64,000 bases of DNA from Epilithonimonas zeae (lineage in GTDB: Bacteria; Bacteroidota; Bacteroidia; Flavobacteriales; Weeksellaceae). Location: the NCBI RefSeq assembly GCF_900141765.1, contig NZ_FSRK01000001.1, forward strand, positions 1,178,001-1,242,000. The letters run 5' to 3'. Within the stretch, counting starts at the first letter, position 1; each line of letters begins with the position of its first letter. This document shows positions 57,099 to 64,000 of this stretch, piece by piece. The position numbers were made by a program, and so were the translations under genes. The notes beneath the pieces were generated by a model, which saw only the letters and a list, made by a program, of their open reading frames with translations, was not told where the DNA came from and made no database searches.

Positions 57099-60000
57099 AT
57101 GTCATTGATAATTAAACACAAGAATGTAAAGAGAATTGTTTTTCCGGCTTTTCTGCTTTCATCTCATTTGCTCTTGGCTCAACAGGTTCCAAATGATAGT
57201 ACAAAAATTAGTACTAAAGATATTGATGAGGTCGTTGTCATCGGATATGGAACGGTTAAAAAATCTGACCTTACAGGTTCTGTATCTTCTGTTTCCGCAA
57301 AAGACCTGGCGGCAACTCCGGCAATGAATGCTTTACAGGCTTTACAGGGTAGAGCGGCAGGTTTGAACATTGTAACTGCAAGTGGTGCGCCTGGTGCAAC
57401 TGCCAACGTAACCATCCGTGGTGGTGCATCTATTACTCAGGGAACAGAACCACTTTATATTGTGGATGGTTTCCAATTAGACAACGCTCTAAACGTCATC
57501 AATCCTAATGACATAGAAAGTATTGATGTATTAAAAGGTGCTTCTGCTATTGCGATTTATGGTGCACGTGGCTCTAATGGTATTATCGTTATCAAAACGA
57601 AGGGTGGTAAGAAAGGAAAAACTATTATCAACTATAATAATTTTACATCGTTTGATACATTGTCTAAAAAACTGGATATGCTTTCTAATGCAGAGGATTA
57701 TGTAAAATACCAGTACGAGATGGCTAATCTGGCTGGAAGAACTGCACAGTGGAGCAATTATTTCGATAATAATCTTGCACCGGAAACTCCTGGCTTCCAT
57801 ACCGGTGTATTTAACAGGATTGATGAAAGATACGCAAATACTTCCACACTTGACTGGCAGGAGAAAATGCTTGGTGGGTCTGGGGTAACTACGAACCATA
57901 ACTTTAATTTTTCTGTAGGAACTGAAAAAACGCAGGCCTTTGTAAGTTATAATTATAATAAGCAGGATGGTTTGCTTGACAACTTTAGCGAGACTAGAAA
58001 CTCGTTGAGAGCAAATATTAAATCCGAACTGTACAAGGGTATTAGGGTAGATTTCAATTCTGTATTCAATACCAATTCCTTAAATGGTGGAGGTGCTTAT
58101 TCTGGGATGAAAAAGATATTACTACAGCCGATTATTGGTGGAACACGTTTCAGCCTGAATCAGCTTTTCAATACACAGACTTATGGTGACTTTGCAGCTT
58201 TGGATCCAAGTTATGATACTGAGAATCCATTTATCGAACTTCAAGCATCTACCTCCAATGCCCGCAATAGAAATTTTGTGGCTAATGCAGGTGTGGAAAT
58301 CGATTTTCTTAAAAATTTCACCTTCAGAACGGCGGGACAGTATAACTGGAGAAACGTTAAATCTACTTCCTTCTCCGATGAAAATTCAAGAGCTAATCTT
58401 ACAGATCCTACAACTACCGGTATCAACGGAAAGATTGGAAACAGCGAATCTTACGGCTATCAGATTACGAATACAGTGACTTATAACAATACCTTTGGAG
58501 ATAAACACAAAATTAATGCATTGATAGGTCAGGAAGTCGTTTACTCACAATCAGAAAGCAATAACCTAACTTTAATAAAATTTCCTTTTCCCAACTTCGG
58601 ATTAGATGATATTTCTACTGCGACCGTTTCTGACAAATCTACAGATAGAAGCAGCAATAGTCTATTATCCTACTTTGGAAGAGTAAACTATAATTACGAT
58701 GACAGATATTTATTAACCGCAACCATTAGACGTGATGGATCGTCAAAGTTTGGACCGAATAATAAATGGGGAACTTTTCCATCCGTAGCCGCAGCTTGGA
58801 GAGCGTCTCAGGAAGGTTTCTGGCAGAATTCTAAAATAACAAATGTTATTAATGATTTGAAATTCAGATTCGAGTATGGTGTGACAGGGAATAATGACAT
58901 CGGAAATAATCTCTTCCTCACGACCTATTCTATAACGGATTATCCAATGAATAACACACCAGGAAATCCAGTGTACGTTACAAGCTCTAATCTTGGAAAT
59001 CCTTTTCTAAGATGGGAAGAAATGAAAACTACCAATGTTGGTGTTGACCTGGGACTATTTAATAACAGAATCAAACTGACGTCTGAATGGTATAATAATA
59101 TTGTAGACGGAATGCTGATGTCAGCTGTTCTTCCAGCGTCATCAGGGTATTCAAAACAATATCAGAATATTGGAAGTATGAGAAACAGAGGTATAGAATT
59201 TACTTTGAATACTATTAACTTGAAATCAGACGACTTCAGATGGACAACAGATTTCAACATTGGACATAACCGTTCCAAGGTTCTTTCTTTAGAAAAAGGA
59301 AGAGATTCCAGAACCTTCAGTGTGGGAAGTAACAGAGCAGGAGTTGTAACCTATTATGCGACAGTTGGGGAGCAGCTCGGTGAGATGTATGGTTACGTTT
59401 ATCAAGGTATTTACACTACAGACGATTTTACCCAGAATGCCAATGGGACTCTAACACTTAAGGATGGTGTAGTAAAACCGGCAACTGGAACGCCAAAACC
59501 TGGAGATATTAAGTTCGCTGCAGATAACGAAGCAGGCGATCAGTTTACAAGAAAAATGGTGAAAATTGGAGATGCGACGCCTGACTTCATTGGAGGTATC
59601 AGTAATAACTTCTCTTACAAAGGTTTTGATTTGGCCGTGTTTATGAAGTTCAGCGTTGGAGGTGATGTTTACAATGCAACTAAACATAGTTTAAGTCCAT
59701 ATGCTTTGTTCCAAAACGTTCCATCGGAATTCGGAACTAACTTCTATCATTTGATTGACCCCAACACAGGACAACAGACCATGAATCTGGCAAGGCTGAA
59801 AGAGCTAAATCCAAATGAAGATTCTCGTCTTTGGAGCCTTAGCAATACCAATACTCAGACTATTACTTATCCATCATCTTATTATGTAGAAGATGGTTCT
59901 TATCTTAGAATTGCACAGTTGACTTTAGGGTATTCTTTACCAAAAAGCTTCCTGAGAGACATTATGGTGACTAATGCCAGAATATATGTTACGGTTAATA

Positions 60001-60140
60001 ATCTTGCTACCATTACAGGTTATTCAGGTTTCGACCCGGAGGTTTCTGCTGCAAGTGGAGTAGCTGTAACTCCTGGTTATGACAGTTCTACATTTCCAAG
60101 GTCAAGAAGTTACGTTCTTGGAATTAATTTAACGTTTTAA
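57099..60140 (+). CDS. SusC-family TonB-dependent receptor
   Basis: This 1013-residue protein has a signal peptide (to about 28), a TonB-box region (IDEVVVIGYGTVKKSDLTGS), a plug domain (NVTIRGGASITQGTEPLYIV) and a barrel ending in VLGINLTF. There is no STN or carboxypeptidase-regulatory-like domain at the N-terminus, unlike the SusC at 29895. It is thus a pure transporter. With the SusD 19 bp downstream it imports rhamnogalacturonan oligosaccharides released by the encoded lyases. Confidence 0.95.
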   Translation: MSLIIKHKNVKRIVFPAFLLSSHLLLAQQVPNDSTKISTKDIDEVVVIGYGTVKKSDLTGSVSSVSAKDLAATPAMNALQALQGRAAGLNIVTASGAPGATANVTIRGGASITQGTEPLYIVDGFQLDNALNVINPNDIESIDVLKGASAIAIYGARGSNGIIVIKTKGGKKGKTIINYNNFTSFDTLSKKLDMLSNAEDYVKYQYEMANLAGRTAQWSNYFDNNLAPETPGFHTGVFNRIDERYANTSTLDWQEKMLGGSGVTTNHNFNFSVGTEKTQAFVSYNYNKQDGLLDNFSETRNSLRANIKSELYKGIRVDFNSVFNTNSLNGGGAYSGMKKILLQPIIGGTRFSLNQLFNTQTYGDFAALDPSYDTENPFIELQASTSNARNRNFVANAGVEIDFLKNFTFRTAGQYNWRNVKSTSFSDENSRANLTDPTTTGINGKIGNSESYGYQITNTVTYNNTFGDKHKINALIGQEVVYSQSESNNLTLIKFPFPNFGLDDISTATVSDKSTDRSSNSLLSYFGRVNYNYDDRYLLTATIRRDGSSKFGPNNKWGTFPSVAAAWRASQEGFWQNSKITNVINDLKFRFEYGVTGNNDIGNNLFLTTYSITDYPMNNTPGNPVYVTSSNLGNPFLRWEEMKTTNVGVDLGLFNNRIKLTSEWYNNIVDGMLMSAVLPASSGYSKQYQNIGSMRNRGIEFTLNTINLKSDDFRWTTDFNIGHNRSKVLSLEKGRDSRTFSVGSNRAGVVTYYATVGEQLGEMYGYVYQGIYTTDDFTQNANGTLTLKDGVVKPATGTPKPGDIKFAADNEAGDQFTRKMVKIGDATPDFIGGISNNFSYKGFDLAVFMKFSVGGDVYNATKHSLSPYALFQNVPSEFGTNFYHLIDPNTGQQTMNLARLKELNPNEDSRLWSLSNTNTQTITYPSSYYVEDGSYLRIAQLTLGYSLPKSFLRDIMVTNARIYVTVNNLATITGYSGFDPEVSAASGVAVTPGYDSSTFPRSRSYVLGINLTF

Positions 60141-60159
60141 TTTTTTAAATTGATTTAAA

Positions 60160-62229
60160 ATGAAAAATATATTTAATCAACATAGACTTATAAAAAAAGT
60201 GGTGGTAATGTCTTCAGTTGTGCTAACTGTTCTTGCTACCAATTCCTGCAGCGATGATTTCCTGGATCAGCCTTCTTATAACAATACAGATTCTAATAAA
60301 GTTTTTGAAAATTTACAGACTGCGGAAATGTTTGTTTTAGGATGTTACAGAGGGCTTGTTCCTGCAGAGATGTTCTATCAGCTTGGCGCTGGTGATACAG
60401 TGAACCATTCGCTGGAGGCACTTAATAATTCAAAATATAATATCGGAAACTATAATTATGATGCCTATACACCTTTTACCGTAACAGGAATTTACTCTGC
60501 TATGTATGCTGTGATTGAGCGTACTAATATTGCAGTTTATCAACTTGGAAAAATGGCGGCGAGTGAGAAGAGGGACGCCTTGATAGGAGAGGCTAAGTCG
60601 ATTCGGGCATTTTGTTATTATAATCTTATCAGGATTTATGGCGATGTACCTTCGGTATTCGAGCCATTGGAAACATTAGACCCAAATGATGAAAATACGT
60701 TCTATCCAAAACGTGCATCACGTGATGAAATTTATGATAGGATTGTAGGCGATTTGCAGGAAGCTGCAGTCAATGTACCTACCTTGGCAGCAAGCGGATA
60801 CGGAACTACTGAACGTTTGTCAAAAGAAGGTGTCAATGCCTTATTGGCTAAAATTGCGCTTTACGCTGCTGGTTATTCACTTCGTTGGGAATTAAATACT
60901 TCTAATCCGGGTGTTGTTTCTCGCCGTTCGGATAATGCAAGAGTAAGAGAGCTTTATCAGATTGCAGATAATGCTTGCGCGGCTATCATCACTGGTGGTA
61001 CAAAAAGTCTTGTACAAAGCCAAAGTGGAAAGAGTGGATTCGAAGCATTATGGTTCAACTTTGATCGTAGAAATTTTGGTGCAGTTAATTCCGAAATGCT
61101 TTGGCATATTGCATCTCTGGGACAGAATACCAATTCTGCATTCCAGGTCTACGCACATCCTGGTTACCGTGGTGGTGTCTTTGGATCTCGTTCTTCACAA
61201 CAAATGATCTTACCATCGTATTACCTTTCCTTTAATCAAAATGACACACGTAGAGATGTTACTTGTACGTCTTACAGTGTCTACTTCCTGGAAGCGGGAG
61301 CTGCAGGCGATACTTTTGTAGATGTAGGTACAACTTATTCTGCGATTATGCCAGGCAAGTTTAGACTGTCTTGGAGTGTAGAACCGCAGGCTGCTGCTGA
61401 CAGAAACCTTAATATTCCATTGCTGAGATATGCTGATGTTCTATTGATGTATGCAGAAACTCAAAATTATCTTAATAATGGTCCTACAGCTGCTGCCAAT
61501 GCTGCGTTAACAGCCGTCCGTACAAGAGCTGGCATTGGTTCATTACCATTACCATCCGGACAAGCCGACTTTTTGAAAGCTATTGTTCAGGAAAGAAAGT
61601 GGGAATTTGCAGGGGAGTTTATGCTTCGTACAGATCTTATCAGAACCAATAGCTTAACTACTGAAATCGAAGCCACTAGACAGGATATGAAAGACTTGAC
61701 TAGAAGATTGGGTAAATATGCTAATGTTGCCACTTACAGACTGTACAAATTCCACAAAAATTCTCAGGTTTATGGTGATCCGTTTTTAGCTTTACCATAC
61801 ATTGATATTACCAATCCAACGGAAATTGCGACCATCAAAAATGTTCCTACCAGTTCAGCAAATTATGCAGCTTATCAAACAGCATTAAGAGCGATTGTAG
61901 CAGCACACGGACAGCCAACTTCCACAGATGATAAATGGTATCCTACACAAATGTTTGAAGCTTATACCAGTACATTTAATGGTAATGCGAGAAAAGCTGT
62001 AGGGTTTGGAGCAGGATTCAACGTTTTGGGAATGGGTAACAATATGTATTCTAAAGCGTTTGGTTATGCTGAGAATGGAAATGCGTATCCAGGTTGGGTA
62101 GAGTCTGCTAATGATGGTTTATTCTTCGGATTCCAGACCAACAAGACAGAATTGTTGCCATTTGCAGCTGCGTCTGCAGGACACCCAATGATAGATAACC
62201 CAAATCTGACCCAATTACCTGGTTATTAA
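60160..62229 (+). CDS. SusD/RagB-family outer-membrane lipoprotein
   Basis: This 689-residue protein has a lipoprotein signal (VLATNSC, Cys at about residue 30). SusD landmarks are EAKSIRAFCYYNLIRIYGDVP, LLRYADVLLMYAETQNYL and ERKWEFAGEFMLRTDLIR. It forms the substrate-binding lid over the SusC channel. It ends with the typical NPNLTQLPGY tail. It is a little longer than the SusD at 32890, as often seen in pectin loci. Confidence 0.94.
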   Translation: MKNIFNQHRLIKKVVVMSSVVLTVLATNSCSDDFLDQPSYNNTDSNKVFENLQTAEMFVLGCYRGLVPAEMFYQLGAGDTVNHSLEALNNSKYNIGNYNYDAYTPFTVTGIYSAMYAVIERTNIAVYQLGKMAASEKRDALIGEAKSIRAFCYYNLIRIYGDVPSVFEPLETLDPNDENTFYPKRASRDEIYDRIVGDLQEAAVNVPTLAASGYGTTERLSKEGVNALLAKIALYAAGYSLRWELNTSNPGVVSRRSDNARVRELYQIADNACAAIITGGTKSLVQSQSGKSGFEALWFNFDRRNFGAVNSEMLWHIASLGQNTNSAFQVYAHPGYRGGVFGSRSSQQMILPSYYLSFNQNDTRRDVTCTSYSVYFLEAGAAGDTFVDVGTTYSAIMPGKFRLSWSVEPQAAADRNLNIPLLRYADVLLMYAETQNYLNNGPTAAANAALTAVRTRAGIGSLPLPSGQADFLKAIVQERKWEFAGEFMLRTDLIRTNSLTTEIEATRQDMKDLTRRLGKYANVATYRLYKFHKNSQVYGDPFLALPYIDITNPTEIATIKNVPTSSANYAAYQTALRAIVAAHGQPTSTDDKWYPTQMFEAYTSTFNGNARKAVGFGAGFNVLGMGNNMYSKAFGYAENGNAYPGWVESANDGLFFGFQTNKTELLPFAAASAGHPMIDNPNLTQLPGY

Positions 62230-62393
62230 TCTTTTAAAAATTAGTAAGGTTGGATTTAATATCAATAATCTTTGGATTAATGTTGAATGTTATTTTAAAT
62301 TAACTTTAAATATAATATTCATCAGTATAGTACGGGATGCCGTTGACAATTCAACCTTCTAATTTTGAAGAAAAATTTAGAAATATAATTATA

Positions 62394-64000
62394 ATGAATA
62401 ATGTAAAAACATTCAAATACGTAGACTATTTGTGGGATGATGAAAAAGCAGCATCTTTCGGAGATGACCAGGTTGCTTTATTTTTATACCGTTCAAACAT
62501 CTTGGGAGCAGACTTAAGAATCACCAATTATGGAGGCGGAAACACAAGCTGTAAAACCATAGAGAAAGACCCTTTAACAAATGAAGATGTTGAGGTAATG
62601 TGGGTAAAAGGTTCAGGTGGTGACATCGGAACGCTGACGAGAAAAGGTATTGCTGGTTTGTACACAGAAAGATTGAGAAATCTTAAAAATGTATATGAAG
62701 GTTTGGCAGACGAAGACAGAATGGTTGGGCTTTTCAATCACTGTATTTACGATTTGGACAGCAAAGCACCTTCTATTGATACGCCGCTTCACGGACTTCT
62801 TCCATTCAAACATATCGATCACCTTCACCCGGATGCTTTAATTGCGGTTGCTGCGGCAAAAGACAGTCAGGCTGTAACTAAAGAAATCTGGGGTGATACA
62901 ATGGGTTGGGTGCCTTGGCAAAAACCAGGTTTTGACTTAGGTTTACAGTTAGAAAAATGTTTAAACGATAATCCTGGAATCAGAGGAATCGTTTTGGGAA
63001 GCCACGGCCTGTTCACTTGGGGAGACACTTCTTACGAATCTTATATCAACAGTTTGGAAGTTATCGAAATGGCTTCTGAATATATCGCTAAAAAAATCGA
63101 AGAAAAAGGTCAGGTTTTTGGCGGACAAAAAGTAGAATCTTTATCAGCTGATGAACGTAAAACTAAGGCAGCTCAGATTATGCCTTTACTAAGAGGTTTA
63201 GCTTCTTCCGAAAACAGAATGGTGGGTCATTTCACAGACGGCGATGTGGTGTTGGAATACATCAATAGTAACGACTTGGAAAGATTGGCTCCGCTTGGAA
63301 CCTCTTGTCCGGATCACTTTTTAAGAACTAAGATTCAACCTTTAGTTTTAACTTTAGATAAAAATGAAGATTTAACAGATTCTAAAGCGATTTTAGAAAA
63401 ATTAAATCCACTTTTCGAGCAATACAGACAGGAATATAAAGACTATTACGAAACTTGTAAGCATCCAAACAGCCCTGCGATGCGTGATCCGAATCCTGTC
63501 ATCATTATTTATCCGGGAGTAGGAATGTTCAGTTTCTCGAAAGATAAGCAGACAACACGTGTTGCAAGCGAGTTTTATGTGAACGCAATCAACGTAATGA
63601 GAGGTGCAGAAGCCATTTCTGAATACACTTCATTACCAAGACAGGAAGCTTTCGACATCGAATATTGGTTATTGGAAGAAGCAAAACTTCAGAGAATGCC
63701 GAAAGAAAAGCCATTGTCAAGAAAGGTGGCAATCGTAACCGGAGCCGGAGGCGGAATCGGACAGGCAATTGCAGATAAAATGGTTGCAGAAGGTGCTGTT
63801 GTAGTTTACACAGATTTAAATACAGAAGCGGTAGAAGCTGCAACTTCAAAATATAACAAAGACCAGGCGGTTGCTGTTCAGTGTGATGTAACGAATGAAG
63901 AAGCGATTGCCAATGCTTTCAAAGAAACCGTTTTGGCTTTTGGTGGAGTAGATATTATCGTTCATTCAGCTGGTTTGGCGATTTCTAAATCATTGGAAGA
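62394..64000 (+). CDS. Rhamnulose-1-phosphate aldolase/short-chain dehydrogenase fusion, 3' end beyond window
   Basis: From the ATG at 62394 the frame stays open to the end (535 codons). The N-terminal 400 residues are a class II aldolase domain (NYGGGNTSCK, WVKGSGGDIG, HIDHLHPDALIAVAA with zinc-type His, LGSHGLFTWG). The C-terminal part begins an SDR domain (VAIVTGAGGGIGQAIADKM, then CDVTNEE). The fusion splits rhamnulose 1-phosphate into DHAP and lactaldehyde and oxidises the lactaldehyde. It comes 164 bp after susD and completes rhamnose catabolism from this locus. Only the C-terminus is missing. Confidence 0.93.
   Translation, partial: MNNVKTFKYVDYLWDDEKAASFGDDQVALFLYRSNILGADLRITNYGGGNTSCKTIEKDPLTNEDVEVMWVKGSGGDIGTLTRKGIAGLYTERLRNLKNVYEGLADEDRMVGLFNHCIYDLDSKAPSIDTPLHGLLPFKHIDHLHPDALIAVAAAKDSQAVTKEIWGDTMGWVPWQKPGFDLGLQLEKCLNDNPGIRGIVLGSHGLFTWGDTSYESYINSLEVIEMASEYIAKKIEEKGQVFGGQKVESLSADERKTKAAQIMPLLRGLASSENRMVGHFTDGDVVLEYINSNDLERLAPLGTSCPDHFLRTKIQPLVLTLDKNEDLTDSKAILEKLNPLFEQYRQEYKDYYETCKHPNSPAMRDPNPVIIIYPGVGMFSFSKDKQTTRVASEFYVNAINVMRGAEAISEYTSLPRQEAFDIEYWLLEEAKLQRMPKEKPLSRKVAIVTGAGGGIGQAIADKMVAEGAVVVYTDLNTEAVEAATSKYNKDQAVAVQCDVTNEEAIANAFKETVLAFGGVDIIVHSAGLAISKSLE

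Noticed and set aside
62330-62360. Copy of the GGATGCCGTTG repeat before the aldolase gene
   Set aside because: Only about a dozen bases (GGGATGCCGTTG) match and the rest of the repeat unit is missing.

Overview
The window is low-GC DNA from a Bacteroidetes bacterium, most likely a flavobacterium of the Chryseobacterium/Weeksellaceae type. Support comes from two SusC/SusD pairs, a type IX secretion C-terminal sorting domain, a Bacteroidetes-type (subtype iii) type VI secretion block, -7 boxes of the TANNTTTG form, and intergenic repeats of the kind common in flavobacteria. The genus is an inference.

Layout. (1) 1-3413, minus strand: the start of a T6SS membrane-complex operon behind an atypical response regulator. 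(2) 3991-6439: a MocR-type regulator and a DMT exporter with shared candidate operators. (3) About 6450-16150: an RNA-repair and RNA-quality-control island. It opens with two short ORF-plus-terminator modules and an array of seven slightly aberrant tRNA genes (His, Ser, Pro, Glu, Cys, Gln, Leu) with structured hairpins between them. Next come a YkuK-type RNase H-fold protein, a cyclic-phosphate-processing receiver (cREC), a DinB-like protein, a T4 Rnl2-type RNA ligase with an apparent frameshift, an R2K-type ATP-grasp protein, a metallophosphoesterase, an ERI1/KapD-like DEDDh exonuclease, Ro60 (TROVE-vWA) and an orphan protein. It closes with an array of seven Y-RNA-like hairpins, two of which carry a circularly permuted tRNA-like module. 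This island is the most interesting part of the window. (4) 16180-19554, minus: three exported or membrane proteins of unknown function. (5) 19849-26315: an aldehyde dehydrogenase with an AraC regulator, then a Crp/Fnr regulator with SDR, VOC, NTF2-like and nitroreductase genes. The same 41-bp palindromic cassette precedes the SDR and VOC genes. (6) 27055-34497: ECF sigma, histidine acid phosphatase, FecR anti-sigma, STN-type SusC and SusD, with two matching candidate ECF promoters. This looks like a phosphorylated-substrate (perhaps inositol phosphate) uptake locus. (7) 34767-38875: a PAS histidine kinase, a CinA-like protein, a GH13 enzyme and a DXD glycosyltransferase. (8) 39109-64000: a rhamnogalacturonan/pectin utilisation locus with PL1, GH28, GH2, CE12, GH106, DUF4350-like, PL11, GH105, RhaT, SusC, SusD and a fused rhamnulose-phosphate aldolase/dehydrogenase that runs off the window.

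How the parts work together. In the island, the enzymes cover the steps of RNA end processing: cyclic phosphate or phosphate removal, 3' trimming, ligation, and Ro60/Y-RNA handling. The tRNA array offers likely substrates, spares or decoys. In the pectin locus, extracellular lyases and hydrolases open the polymer, SusCD imports fragments, periplasmic GH105, GH106, GH2 and CE12 release rhamnose, RhaT imports it, and the fused aldolase/dehydrogenase feeds it into central metabolism. Two genes (RNA ligase and VOC protein) have single-base A-run frameshifts, so homopolymer errors in the assembly are possible. No rRNA, CRISPR array, transposase or integrase was seen.
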